A stretch of 64,000 nt of DNA from Winogradskya consettensis (GTDB lineage Bacteria > Actinomycetota > Actinomycetes > Mycobacteriales > Micromonosporaceae). Numbering within the stretch: the stretch's first letter is position 1; every line of letters begins with the position of its first letter. The stretch lies in assembly GCF_018332715.1 (NCBI RefSeq), contig NZ_BOQP01000034.1, positions 1 to 64,000 of the forward strand. Direction: 5' to 3'. The translations under genes were made by a program, and so were the position numbers. Below are positions 7,592 through 15,701 of this stretch, one piece after another. Under the pieces are notes generated by a model that saw only the letters and a list, made by a program, of their open reading frames with translations, was not told the DNA's origin and did not search any database.

Positions 7592-8602
7592 TTGTCCCCC
7601 GAGCTCATCGCCACCCTCGCGGTGATCATCGCCGCGATGGCCTTCGACTACACCAACGGCTTCCACGACGCGGCCAACGCCATCGCCACCAGCGTCAGCA
7701 CCCGGGCGCTGACCCCCCGCGTCGCGCTCGCCATGGCCGCGGTCGGCAACTTCATCGGCACCCACTTCGGCGCCGGCGTCGCCAAAACCGTCGGCGACGG
7801 CCTGGTCAAACTCCCCGAAGGCGTCCCCAGCCTCGGCGTCGTCTTCGCCGGCGTCTGCGGCGCCATCGTCTGGAACCTCCTCACCTGGTACTTCGGCCTG
7901 CCGTCCAGCTCCTCACACGCCCTCTTCGGCGGCCTCGTCGGCGCCACCTTCTTCGCCGCCGACGCCAAAATCGAATGGGCCACGATCACCGACAAGGTGC
8001 TCATCCCGATGGTCGTGTCCCCGGTCGTCGGCCTGGTCCTCGGCTTCGGCGTCATGCTCGCCATCCTCTGGATCTTCCGCCGCGGCAACCCGGGCAAACT
8101 CAACCGGGGCTTCCGCGTCGCCCAGACCGTCTCCGCCGCCTTCATGTCCGTCGGCCACGGCATGCAGGACGCCGCCAAGACCATGGGCATCATCGTCCTC
8201 GCGCTCTACACCGGCGGCTTCCAGGACAGCTCCACCGACATCCCCTGGTGGGTCTTCTGGACCTCCGCCGCCGTCCTCGCCGCCGGCACCTACGCCGGTG
8301 GCTGGCGCATCATCCGCACCCTGGGCCGCAAAATCATCGACCTGGGCCCCGCGGAAGGCTTCGCCGCCGAGGTGGTCGCCAGCTCGATCCTGTACTTCAA
8401 CGCGCTCGTCCTGCACGCCCCGATCTCCACCACCCACACCATCACGTCCGCCATCATGGGTGTCGGTGCCACCAAGCGCCTCAACGCCGTCCGCTGGAAC
8501 GTCGCCGGCAACATCGTCATCGCCTGGATCACCACATTCCCGGCTGCGGCGGCAATCAGCTGCGTCGTCTACTTCTGCGTGCGTCCGCTGTTCCACGCCT
8601 GA
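7592..8602 (+). CDS. pit: low-affinity inorganic phosphate transporter Pit
   Basis: 336 residues from TTG 7592, with SD AAGGAG ending inside the upstream gene. The inverted duplicate PiT signatures are visible: FDYTNGFHDAANAIATSVSTRAL near the start (given in part) and ALVLHAPISTTHTITSAIMGVG near the end, around ten hydrophobic helices. Pit moves metal-phosphate with protons at the cytoplasmic membrane. With DUF47 it forms a two-gene operon behind a PHO box, so expression probably follows phosphate status via PhoP. Confidence 0.95.
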   Translation: MSPELIATLAVIIAAMAFDYTNGFHDAANAIATSVSTRALTPRVALAMAAVGNFIGTHFGAGVAKTVGDGLVKLPEGVPSLGVVFAGVCGAIVWNLLTWYFGLPSSSSHALFGGLVGATFFAADAKIEWATITDKVLIPMVVSPVVGLVLGFGVMLAILWIFRRGNPGKLNRGFRVAQTVSAAFMSVGHGMQDAAKTMGIIVLALYTGGFQDSSTDIPWWVFWTSAAVLAAGTYAGGWRIIRTLGRKIIDLGPAEGFAAEVVASSILYFNALVLHAPISTTHTITSAIMGVGATKRLNAVRWNVAGNIVIAWITTFPAAAAISCVVYFCVRPLFHA

Positions 8603-8622
8603 TCACACACGCCACATGGTTG

Positions 8623-8655
8623 AGGCCGTCACCCGACCCGGGCGACGGCCTCACA
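8623..8655. terminator. hairpin between convergent pit and higA-like genes
   Basis: A perfect 10-bp inverted repeat TGAGGCCGTC / GACGGCCTCA with a 13-base loop lies 20 bp after the pit stop and 5 bp before the end of the antitoxin gene. It could terminate from both sides; T-runs are absent. Confidence 0.55.
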
Positions 8656-8660
8656 TCTGT

Positions 8661-8966
8661 TCAGGGCAGCGGAGCAATTACGAACTTCGCACCGAGCGCT
8701 CTGACGATCTTCTCAAGCGTTGCCTGGGTGGGATTAGCTTTGCCTCGCTCGATTCGCGAGATCTCCGACTGCCGCACGCCGGACCGTTCGGCAACCTGCT
8801 CCTGTGTCAGGTTGAGTTCCTCGCGGCGTGCGGCGATGCGTTCCCCCATCCCGAAGGTGCGCTCGGCGGCAGTCTTGAAGTGAACCTCGGCTGCGGCCGT
8901 GAACGCCAGAACGTCTGGGTCGGTGCTGACGAAGTCCTGCATGACCTCATCGAACGAACGGTTCAT
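8661..8966 (-). CDS. XRE-family antitoxin (HigA-like)
   Basis: 101 residues. The helix-turn-helix occupies about residues 45-95: RREELNLTQEQVAERSGVRQ, then SEISRIERGKANPTQATLEKI. It ends VRALGAKFVIAPLP, which is typical of HigA-type antitoxins with the DNA-binding domain at the C-terminal side. It is encoded downstream of a HigB-like toxin, 76 bp apart, the toxin-first order usual for HigBA. It probably neutralises the toxin and represses the pair. It has its own strong-looking promoter in the gap. Confidence 0.85.
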   Translation of the reverse strand: MNRSFDEVMQDFVSTDPDVLAFTAAAEVHFKTAAERTFGMGERIAARREELNLTQEQVAERSGVRQSEISRIERGKANPTQATLEKIVRALGAKFVIAPLP

Positions 8967-8985
8967 AGGTAACCCTCCCGCTGGG

Positions 8986-9015
8986 ATTATGGGTTATAAC
9001 ACATGTGGTTGTCAA
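8986..9015 (-). promoter_or_regulatory. internal promoter of the antitoxin gene
   Basis: Minus strand TTGACA (9010-9015), 18 bp, CATAAT (8986-8991): a near-consensus housekeeping promoter, unusual in this GC-rich DNA. The spacer and -10 contain two small palindromes (CACATGTG, and TTAT-5-ATAA) that could be HigA operators. The SD GGGAGG (8974-8979) sits almost at the predicted transcription start. Confidence 0.6.
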
Positions 9016-9042
9016 GAGACTAGCGCCGCATGTGGGCGCGGT

Positions 9043-9489
9043 TCACTGGTCTCGCCTGAACTCCCTGAGGATGGAGCGGGCTCGCCTGATCTCTCGTAGC
9101 TGGCGGAACCGCGACGGATCTCTGCCCTTGTTGTATCCGCCGAGTAAAAGCACGATTCGATCTCCGTAGGCGACAAAAAAGACGCGAAGTAGTACTCGTC
9201 CACCGCCAGGGATGCCGGAGGGGGGCTCGATTCCCGCCTCACTGCAGATCGCTGCCAGAGTTCGACGCACGCGGAACTCGTAGAGGCCTTTCCCGAGGGG
9301 CTTGCCCCATTCTGTTTCGCATACGGCATGCCCTCGGGTGGCGAGGACTGTCCTGATCGCGGTAGCGGCAATTGCTCGCTGGTATGGATTGAGTGAGCTG
9401 AGAAACGTGGTGAAGGGTTCACGTCCGGCCCGGGTTTTGCACACTTCGATCGTCCAGGTCGCTGGGGTGGGATCCGGCTGCTTGTTCAT
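9043..9489 (-). CDS. HigB/RelE-like toxin (Gp49 family)
   Basis: 148 residues from ATG 9489, chosen over 9516 because GGAG lies 8 nt before it. It has the Gp49/RelE-superfamily pattern: an N-terminal WTIEVCKTRAGREPFTTFLSS, the middle GKPLGKGLYEFRVR, and the strand RVLLRVFFVAYGDRIVLLLGGYNKG in part, with the FxKK-like end replaced by GYNKGRD. Such toxins cleave mRNA on the ribosome. It is longer than most HigB proteins (about 110), with an extra loop EAGIEPPSGIPGGG near 105-118. It is upstream of the XRE antitoxin. Confidence 0.82.
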   Translation of the reverse strand: MNKQPDPTPATWTIEVCKTRAGREPFTTFLSSLNPYQRAIAATAIRTVLATRGHAVCETEWGKPLGKGLYEFRVRRTLAAICSEAGIEPPSGIPGGGRVLLRVFFVAYGDRIVLLLGGYNKGRDPSRFRQLREIRRARSILREFRRDQ

Positions 9490-9583
9490 GCGCGTCACTC
9501 CGCTGTTGAGCCGCATCGAAGGGCATCGGTTGCTCCGCGACTAGGCTAGCGGGGTGACTAGATTTGATCCAGGGTGACGGTGG

Positions 9584-9622
9584 ACACAAAAATGCCCCTG
9601 TCCCGGGCGGCGGGACAGGGGC
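9584..9622 (-). terminator. rho-independent terminator of the oxidoreductase gene
   Basis: A perfect 12-bp stem (9594-9605 with 9611-9622, GCCCCTGTCCCG / CGGGACAGGGGC) and a 5-base loop is followed on the minus strand by ATTTTTGTG. This is the only classic hairpin-plus-U-tract terminator I see in the window. It lies 19 bp after the stop of the gene starting at 10615. Confidence 0.88.
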
Positions 9623-9640
9623 GGGCGGTGCGGAAGGAGG

Positions 9641-10615
9641 TCAGTAACTGACACCGATCTCGGCACGGATGGTGTCCATCAGGGTCATGATTTCGAGCGT
9701 GGTGGTGTGCGGGACCAGCGGGCTCTCGGGGAAGTTGTGGGCCAGGCAGCGCTGGACCTCGATCGCCTCGAACTGGTAACCGCTGCCCTCGTAGTCCAGG
9801 TCGAAGGTTTCCACCGAACCGTTGCGGATCAGGTTGAACGACCGGGCGTTGAAGAAGCCCGGTGGGACCTCGATGCGGCCGCGGGTGCCGGTGATGGTGG
9901 CGGCGTTGCGGGATTCGCCGGAGATGCTGCAGGTGAGGGTGGCGACTGCGCCTGAGGCGTAGCCGAGCAGGATGCCGGTGGTCTCGTCGACGTGTTCGGG
10001 GGTGAGGGTGGCCCAGCTGTGGACCGTTTCCGGGGCGCCGAGCATGAGGTCGGCGAAGTGGATGGGGTAGACGCCGAGGTCGAGCAGGGCGCCGCCGCCG
10101 AGGGCGGGGTCGCGCAGGCGGTGGGTGGGTTCGAACGGGCCCTGGAGGCCGAAGTCGGCGTGGAGGGTGACGACGTCACCGATGGCGTCCTCGGTGATGA
10201 GCTCGCGGATCTTGCGGATGGCGGGGTTGCAGCGCATCCACATGGCTTCCATGAGGAAGAGCTCGCGGGTGCGGGCTTCCTGGACGAGCTGGGCCGAGCT
10301 GGCCAGGTCGAGGGTCATCGGCTTTTCGATGAGGACCGATTTTCCGCCTTCGAGGCAGACCATCGAGGCGGCGTGGTGGGACGAGTGCGGGGTGGCCACG
10401 TAGATCACGTCGACGTCGGGGTCGGCGGCGAGGGCGGCCCAGGAGCCGTGGGCGCGGGCGGCGCCGTGCTTGGTGGCGAACGCGTCGGCGGCTTCCTGGG
10501 TGCGGGAGCCGACTGCGGCCAGTTCGGCGCCGGGGACGAGCGGGAGGTCGGACGCGAACGTGGCGGCGATGCCTCCGGTGCCGAGGATGCCCCAGCGGGT
10601 GGTCTGAGCGGTCAT
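9641..10615 (-). CDS. Gfo/Idh/MocA-family oxidoreductase
   Basis: 324 residues from ATG 10615; upstream in-frame ATGs would run into the divergent gene's promoter. The N-terminal Rossmann fold has WGILGTGGIAATFA (dinucleotide-binding glycines), followed by the family signature EKPMTLD (about residue 95-101) with the catalytic Lys, and the C-terminal sheet domain with GGGALLDLGVYPIHFADLML. It resembles dihydrodiol or scyllo-inositol-type dehydrogenases acting on sugars or trans-dihydrodiols; the substrate cannot be read from sequence. Monocistronic and ended by a strong terminator. Confidence 0.88.
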   Translation of the reverse strand: MTAQTTRWGILGTGGIAATFASDLPLVPGAELAAVGSRTQEAADAFATKHGAARAHGSWAALAADPDVDVIYVATPHSSHHAASMVCLEGGKSVLIEKPMTLDLASSAQLVQEARTRELFLMEAMWMRCNPAIRKIRELITEDAIGDVVTLHADFGLQGPFEPTHRLRDPALGGGALLDLGVYPIHFADLMLGAPETVHSWATLTPEHVDETTGILLGYASGAVATLTCSISGESRNAATITGTRGRIEVPPGFFNARSFNLIRNGSVETFDLDYEGSGYQFEAIEVQRCLAHNFPESPLVPHTTTLEIMTLMDTIRAEIGVSY

Positions 10616-10682
10616 GATCGCCACGGTATCTCCCGGTGGCGGCCGGAGGGCAGGCATCGCCGGGCGATGGGAGGATCTGGGG

Positions 10683-11462
10683 GTGAGTCTTTCGATGCCG
10701 TTGCCGGACGCCATGGTCAAGCGGGCGCGTGAGTTCTCCGGTCCGCCGGCGGTGGCTCGTCCCGCGGCGACCGTGGTGCTGCTGGATCCGGCCAGCCGTG
10801 ACGTCTACCTGCTGAAACGGGCCGGGACGATGGTCTTCGGCGGTGTTTACGCGTTTCCGGGTGGGCGCGTGGATGCGGCTGACCGGCCCGAGACGATTCG
10901 CGCGGACTGGGCGCAGCGGCTCGGTGTGCCCGACGAGCAGGCGCGGGCCGTGGTCGGTGCGGCGATCCGGGAGCTGTTCGAGGAGGCGGGGGTGTTGCTG
11001 GCCGGGCCGGTGGGCGAGCCGGACCGTACGGTCGGGGACGTGAGCGGGCCCGGATGGGAGGCCGATCGGGCGGCTGTCGCGGCGCGGGAGCTGACCCTGG
11101 AGGCGCTGCTGGCGAAGCGGGAGTTGCGGTTGCGGGACGACCTGCTGCTGCCGTGGTCGCGGTGGATCACCCCGGAGTTCGAGCCGAAGCGATTCGACAC
11201 GTGGTTCTTCGTCGCGCTGCTGCCGCAGGCTCAGACGGCGCGGGACGTTTCCGGCGAGGCTGAGGGGACGACGTGGGTGAGCCCGGATGCTACGGGCAAC
11301 CTGGCGATGCTCCCGCCTACGCGAGTGACTCTGAACCAGCTGACGGCGTACCCGAAGATGGAAGATCTGGTGGCAGCGAGCGCGAGCAGAAACGCCGCCG
11401 TCCCGGTCATACCCCTGGTGGAGTTGACCGATGACGGCGGCGCCGTGGTGACGATTCCGTGA
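10683..11462 (+). CDS. NUDIX hydrolase (NUDT19-like)
   Basis: 259 residues from GTG 10683. The Nudix box is split by a long insert: FGGVYAFPGGRVDAADRP (about residues 50-65) and AAIRELFEEAGVLLAG (about 98-113), giving the REL-x-EEAG metal-binding helix. The architecture with N-terminal RPAATVVLLDP and the C-terminal PEFEPKRFDTWFFVALLP matches the NUDT7/NUDT19-type CoA or acyl-CoA diphosphatase branch, but the substrate is inferred only. It is divergent from the oxidoreductase, 67 bp apart, and convergent with pstB, 3 bp apart. Confidence 0.88.
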   Translation: MSLSMPLPDAMVKRAREFSGPPAVARPAATVVLLDPASRDVYLLKRAGTMVFGGVYAFPGGRVDAADRPETIRADWAQRLGVPDEQARAVVGAAIRELFEEAGVLLAGPVGEPDRTVGDVSGPGWEADRAAVAARELTLEALLAKRELRLRDDLLLPWSRWITPEFEPKRFDTWFFVALLPQAQTARDVSGEAEGTTWVSPDATGNLAMLPPTRVTLNQLTAYPKMEDLVAASASRNAAVPVIPLVELTDDGGAVVTIP

Positions 11463-11465
11463 GGA

Positions 11466-12242
11466 TCAGCCGAAGCGGCCGGTGATGTAGTCCTCGGTCT
11501 TCTTCTCCGTGGGGTTGGAGAAGATCTTCTGTGTGTCGGCGTATTCGATGAGGCGGCCGGGCTCGCCGGTCTTGTCGATCGAGAAGAAGCCGGTCTTGTC
11601 GCTGACCCGGGCGGCCTGCTGCATGTTGTGCGTCACGATGATGATCGTGAACTGGTCCTTCAGCTTGAACATCAGGTCCTCGATCGCCAGCGTGGAGATC
11701 GGGTCGAGCGCCGAGCAGGGCTCGTCCATCAGGACGACCTGCGGCTGGACCGCGATGGTGCGGGCGATGCAGAGCCGCTGCTGCTGACCGCCGGAGAGGC
11801 CGGCGCCGGGGCGGTTGAGCCGGTCCTTGACCTCGTCCCAGAGGTTCGCGGAGCGCAGCGACTTCTCGGCCGCGTCGTCCAGCAGGGACTTCTTCTTGAC
11901 GCCGTTGAGCTTGAGACCCGCGACCGCGTTCTCGTAGATCGACATCGTCGGGAACGGGTTCGGGCGCTGGAAGACCATGCCGATCATCCGGCGGACCGCG
12001 GTGACGTCGACGTCCGGGTCGTAGATGTTCTGGTCGTCGATGGTCAGCCGGCCCTCGATGCGGGCGTTCGGCAGCACCTCGTGCATGCGGTTGATGGACC
12101 GCAGGAACGTCGACTTGCCGCAGCCGGACGGGCCGATGAGGGCCGTGATCGTCTTCGGCTCGACGGTCATCGAGATGCTGTCGATCGCCTTGAAGGAACC
12201 GTAATAGGACGAGACGTTGCTCGCCTCGATGCGCTTGGCCAT
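11466..12242 (-). CDS. pstB: phosphate ABC transporter ATPase PstB
   Basis: 258 residues. ATG 12242 has a better-placed SD (GAGGTGT) than ATG 12251. Walker A GPSGCGKST, Q-loop VFQRPNPFP, signature LSGGQQQRLCIAR, and Walker B VVLMDEPCSALDP, then the switch His in VTHNMQQAARVSD. It powers high-affinity phosphate import with PstCA and PstS. Last gene of the pstSCAB operon (minus strand), 16 bp after pstA. Confidence 0.97.
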   Translation of the reverse strand: MAKRIEASNVSSYYGSFKAIDSISMTVEPKTITALIGPSGCGKSTFLRSINRMHEVLPNARIEGRLTIDDQNIYDPDVDVTAVRRMIGMVFQRPNPFPTMSIYENAVAGLKLNGVKKKSLLDDAAEKSLRSANLWDEVKDRLNRPGAGLSGGQQQRLCIARTIAVQPQVVLMDEPCSALDPISTLAIEDLMFKLKDQFTIIIVTHNMQQAARVSDKTGFFSIDKTGEPGRLIEYADTQKIFSNPTEKKTEDYITGRFG

Positions 12243-12258
12243 GGGGGACACCTCTACT

Positions 12259-13341
12259 TCAGGACAGCCGGTTGCGGCGGGCGAGCAGCTTCGCTGCGAT
12301 GGTCAGGATGAGGACCAGGGCGACCAGCGTCAATGCCGCCGTCCATGCGCGGTCGGGGGCATAGCGGGAGGCGTCGCCCGCCTGCTGGTAGACGAAGAGC
12401 GACAGCGACGACTGGTTGCCCGCGAACGGGTCCATGTTGATCGCCGCGGCGCCGCCTGCGACGAGCAGCACCGGCGCGGTCTCACCGGCGGCACGGGCGA
12501 CCGCGAGCATGACGCCCGTGACGATGCCCGGCAACGCGGTGGGAAGGACAACCTTCAAGATCGTCTTCCATTGGGGTACGCCCAGAGCGTACGCACCCTC
12601 GCGAAGCGGCCCCGGCACGAGGCGCAGCATCTCCTCGGTCGACCGCACGATCGTCGGCAGCATCAGCACCGTCAGCGCGAGCGACGCCGCGAAGCCGGAG
12701 AACCGCGGTGTGCCGTCGTTGAACCAGGGGCTGACGATGAGCACCCAGAACGCCAGCACGAACAGGCCGGCGACGATCGACGGGATGCCGGTCATGACGT
12801 CGACGAAGAAGCGGACCGTCAGGGCGAACTTGCCCCGGCCGTACTCGACGAGGTAGATCGCGCCGAGGACGCCCAGCGGGACGGCCAGCAGGGTGGCGAT
12901 GCCGACCTGCTCCAGGGTGCCGATGATGGCGTGGTACGCGCCACCGTTGGCGTCCCGGGCACCGATGTTGTTCATCGACGAGCCGAAGAAGTCGCCGTCG
13001 AGACGGGCGGCACCCTTGGAGACCAGCGTCCACACGACCGAGGCCAGCGGCAGGATCGCCAGCAGGCAGGCCGCGTAGATCATGGTGCGCCAGATCTTGT
13101 TCTTCGCGGACCGCTTGCCCTCGACCCGGCTCGCGGCGACGAAGAGCCCGACCAGGTAGAAGACGATGCCGAGGAACACGACCAGCACCCAGTTGCCGAT
13201 GCCGGTGCCCAGTACCAGCGCCGCGGCGACGACCAGGGCGACGACCGCGACACCGAGTTCGGCGACGAGCGGCAGCTTCTTGGTCCGGATGTTGTCCGGC
13301 GTCATGATGACGCCATCGGTCTCACGCTCAAGAAGACTCAT
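12259..13341 (-). CDS. pstA: phosphate ABC transporter permease PstA
   Basis: 360 residues from ATG 13341, which overlaps the stop of the preceding micro-ORF (ATGA) and has AAGGTGAG before it. An N-terminal extension of about 55 residues (TKKLPLVAELGVAVVALVVAAALV and another helix) precedes the standard binding-protein-dependent transport domain with the EAA-type loop LREGAYALGVPQWKTILKVVLP (in part). Six or more membrane helices. The partner of PstC in the inner-membrane channel. Confidence 0.95.
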   Translation of the reverse strand: MSLLERETDGVIMTPDNIRTKKLPLVAELGVAVVALVVAAALVLGTGIGNWVLVVFLGIVFYLVGLFVAASRVEGKRSAKNKIWRTMIYAACLLAILPLASVVWTLVSKGAARLDGDFFGSSMNNIGARDANGGAYHAIIGTLEQVGIATLLAVPLGVLGAIYLVEYGRGKFALTVRFFVDVMTGIPSIVAGLFVLAFWVLIVSPWFNDGTPRFSGFAASLALTVLMLPTIVRSTEEMLRLVPGPLREGAYALGVPQWKTILKVVLPTALPGIVTGVMLAVARAAGETAPVLLVAGGAAAINMDPFAGNQSSLSLFVYQQAGDASRYAPDRAWTAALTLVALVLILTIAAKLLARRNRLS

Positions 13342-13409
13342 ACTGAACTCACCTTCGGCATGCCCTTCTGGCCCTTCCTGCATTCCTTACGTTCGGTGCA
13401 GTCGGTCAT
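13338..13409 (-). CDS. tandem micro-ORF B between pstC and pstA (putative)
   Basis: 23 codons: starts MTDCTERKECRKG, ends KVSSV. Its ATG (13409-13407) overlaps the TGA of micro-ORF A as ATGA, and its own TGA (13340-13338) overlaps the pstA ATG as ATGA. 20 of 23 residues equal those of micro-ORF A. Two Cys (positions 4 and 10) and a Lys/Arg-rich middle. It may be a translated peptide, a translational relay from pstC to pstA, or a passive by-product of a 68-bp duplication. There is no known family I can name. Confidence 0.4.
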   Translation of the reverse strand: MTDCTERKECRKGQKGMPKVSSV

Positions 13410-13479
13410 GCTGTGCTCACCTTCGGCATGCCCTTCTGGCCCTTCCTGCATCCCTTACGTTCGGTGCAGTCGGTCATGC
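13348..13479. repeat. 68-bp direct tandem duplication in pstC-pstA spacer
   Basis: Copy 1 is 13348-13415 and copy 2 is 13416-13479 (64 bp shown before divergence), with one mismatch (13383 against 13451). The duplication fills essentially the whole 132-bp spacer. Each unit carries one 23-codon micro-ORF on the minus strand with its SD-like AAGGTGAG at the end. I saw no third copy elsewhere in the window by eye. Confidence 0.9.
13406..13477 (-). CDS. tandem micro-ORF A between pstC and pstA (putative)
   Basis: 23 codons: starts MTDCTERKGCRKG, ends KVSTA. ATG at 13477 overlaps the pstC stop (GCATGA) by the ATGA pattern, and its TGA (13408-13406) overlaps the ATG of micro-ORF B. Thus pstC, A, B and pstA form an unbroken chain of 4-nt ATGA overlaps. 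Same comments on function as micro-ORF B. Confidence covers only that it is an intact, coupled reading frame likely to be traversed by ribosomes. Confidence 0.4.
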   Translation of the reverse strand: MTDCTERKGCRKGQKGMPKVSTA

Positions 13480-14559
13480 CGCACTGTCCCGGAACTCGCG
13501 GCGGCGGTAGATGATCGCCCGCGCTGCCATGTTGACCACCAGGGTGATGGCGAAGAGCACCAGGCCGGAGGCGATGAGTGCGCCGCGGCCGGTGGCGTTC
13601 GCCTCGCCGAAGGTGTTGGCGATGTTGGCGGCGATCGAGTTGCCGCCGCTCTGGATCAGGTTGGCCGAGATGGTGAACGTGATGCCGAGGGTCAGCGCCA
13701 GGGCGATGGTCTCACCGAGGGCGCGGCCCAGGCCGAGCATCACCGCGGCGAGAACGCCGGGCTTGCCGTAGGGCAGCACGGCTGTCCGGATCATTTCCCA
13801 CTTCGTGGCGCCGAGGGCCAGCGCGGCTTCCTCGTTCATCCCCGGTGTCTGCTGGAAGACCTCGCGCGACAGCGAGGTGACGATCGGCAGGACCATGATG
13901 GCCAGCACCAGCGAGCCGAGCATGACCGAGCGGCCGAACGGGCCGTCGCCACCGAAGAGCGGGATCCAGCTGAAGTACTTGTTGAGCCAGATCGAGAAGC
14001 TCTGCACCGGCTCCAGGAAGACGTCGCGGCCCCACAGGCCGAAGACGACACTGGGCACCGCGGCGAGCAGGTCGATGACGAAGCCGAGCGGCGTGGCGAG
14101 CCGCTTCGGCGCGTAGTGCGACAGGAAGAGCGCGATCCCCAGCGCGATCGGTACCGCCACGATCAGCGCGATGACGGAGGTGAGGACCGTTCCGAAGGCC
14201 AGCGCCGCGATACCGAAGTGCGGCTGCGTGTCGTTCGGGAACCATTCCTTGGAGGTCAGGAAGTTCGCGTCGTTCTTGCTGAGGGCGGGCACGGCCTTCG
14301 AGACCAGGAAGATCGCGATGGCCACGATGATGACGAGCACCATCGCGCCGGCGGCCGTGCTCAGCCCTCTGAAGCCGGTCTCCATGGAGAACCGGGCCTT
14401 CTTGGGCAGCGCACCCCCACCACCCTGCGGCGGGCGGTTGCCGGAGAGGTCGTCGGGAGGGATCGGCGATACGCCGTCGCCGGCGGCCCGGGCGTGACGT
14501 GCTGTCACACCAGGACCGCCGGCGGCGTTGCTCGCCGAGCGGGACGGATAGTCACCCAT
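13474..14559 (-). CDS. pstC: phosphate ABC transporter permease PstC
   Basis: 361 residues. A roughly 60-residue polar, Gly/Pro-rich N-terminus precedes the first helix (GAMVLVIIVAIAIFLVSKAV). The transport domain has the conserved LPYGKPGVLAAVMLGLGRALGETIA motif (in part) and PLGFVIDLLAAVPSVVFGLWG. It forms the membrane channel with PstA. It is 50 bp downstream of pstS and ends in the micro-ORF chain. ATG 14559 is the only plausible start; its SD is weak. Confidence 0.95.
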   Translation of the reverse strand: MGDYPSRSASNAAGGPGVTARHARAAGDGVSPIPPDDLSGNRPPQGGGGALPKKARFSMETGFRGLSTAAGAMVLVIIVAIAIFLVSKAVPALSKNDANFLTSKEWFPNDTQPHFGIAALAFGTVLTSVIALIVAVPIALGIALFLSHYAPKRLATPLGFVIDLLAAVPSVVFGLWGRDVFLEPVQSFSIWLNKYFSWIPLFGGDGPFGRSVMLGSLVLAIMVLPIVTSLSREVFQQTPGMNEEAALALGATKWEMIRTAVLPYGKPGVLAAVMLGLGRALGETIALALTLGITFTISANLIQSGGNSIAANIANTFGEANATGRGALIASGLVLFAITLVVNMAARAIIYRRREFRDSAA

Positions 14560-14609
14560 TCGCTCGCTCGCTGTCGTCTAGAGGGGGTTGGCTACCGGCG
14601 GGGGTTAAT

Positions 14610-15701
14610 TCAGGAGATCTTCGCGACCGAGGCCTCGACCTTGCTGCGCACCGACTCGGGGAGCGGCGCGTAGCCGAGCTCGGCGAGGGCCGACTGGCCA
14701 CCCGTGCTCGAGGTGTAGGTCAGGAAGCCCTTGATCGCGGCGGCCTTCGCGCTGCCCTTGCTGCAGGCGATCTCGTACGTCACCAGAACGATCGGGTAGG
14801 CACCCGCCGTGGTGGTGCTGTAGTCGATGTCGAGCGCGAGGTCATCGCCGGTGCCCTTGACCTTGGCACCCTCGATGGTCTTGCCGGCGCTCTCGCCGGT
14901 CAGCTCGGTGTACTCGCCCGCGCCGTTCTTGATCTTGGCCTTGGACAGGTCGCTGTTCTCCGCGAAGGAGAGCTCCACGTACGAGATGCTGCCCGCGGTG
15001 CTCTTGACGGCCTGCGCGATGCCGTCCGAGCCCTTGGCGCCGGTGCCGCCCGGGGCCTTCCACGCCTTGGCGTTGCTGAAGGTCCAGTCAGCCTCGGCGG
15101 TCTTGCTGAGGTACTTGGTGAAGTTGTCGGTGGTGCCCGACTCGTCCGAGCGGTGGACGGTCGCGATGGCCGTGCTCGGCAGCGTGGCGCCGGAGTTCTC
15201 GGCGGCGATGGCCGGGTCGTTCCAGGTCTTGACCGTGCCGGCGAAGATCTTGGCGATCGTCGCGGACGAGAGGTTCAGGTCCTTGACACCCTCGACGTTG
15301 TAGACGACCGCGATCGGGCCGGTCACCATCGGGAGGTTCAGCGCCTGGCCACCGGGGCACTTGGCGTCGGCCTGCGGCTGCTCCTCCGGCTTCAGGGCGG
15401 AGTCGGAACCGGCGAAGTCGGCGGTGCCGGCGATGAACGCCTGGATGCCCGCGCCGGAGCCGGTGCCCTCGTAGCCGATCTTGGCGTCGGCGCACTGGCC
15501 CTGGTAGGTCTTGATCCACTCGTCCATCGCGTTCTTCTGCGCGGACGAGCCCTGCGCGGTCAGCTGACCGGCAGCGCAGTTCCCAGCTGCAGCCGAGGCG
15601 GCACCCGCGGTGGGTTCCTCGGCGTTGTCAGAGCCACACGCGGTGAGCGCGAATGCGGCGGTCATGGCAATACCAGCAACGTAGTACCGCTGGAGCTTCA
15701 C
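14610..15701 (-). CDS. pstS: phosphate-binding lipoprotein PstS
   Basis: 363 residues from GTG 15701 (SD AAGGGGAA). Lipoprotein signal peptide with lipobox LTAC (Cys22). Mature part follows PstS: ITAQGSS-like region AQGSSAQKNAMDEWIK, YEGTGSGAGIQAF (phosphate-binding loop), FAGSDSAL, RSDESGTTDNFTKYL, and SYVELSFAENS. It captures phosphate outside the membrane for PstCAB. First gene of the operon, behind a PHO box. Confidence 0.97.
   Translation of the reverse strand: MKLQRYYVAGIAMTAAFALTACGSDNAEEPTAGAASAAAGNCAAGQLTAQGSSAQKNAMDEWIKTYQGQCADAKIGYEGTGSGAGIQAFIAGTADFAGSDSALKPEEQPQADAKCPGGQALNLPMVTGPIAVVYNVEGVKDLNLSSATIAKIFAGTVKTWNDPAIAAENSGATLPSTAIATVHRSDESGTTDNFTKYLSKTAEADWTFSNAKAWKAPGGTGAKGSDGIAQAVKSTAGSISYVELSFAENSDLSKAKIKNGAGEYTELTGESAGKTIEGAKVKGTGDDLALDIDYSTTTAGAYPIVLVTYEIACSKGSAKAAAIKGFLTYTSSTGGQSALAELGYAPLPESVRSKVEASVAKIS

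Noticed and set aside
12217..14673. 818-residue plus-strand open frame across the pst genes
   Set aside because: Shadow of pstA and pstC; Arg/Gln/Asp/His-rich composition, no family pattern, and the true genes on the other strand are certain.
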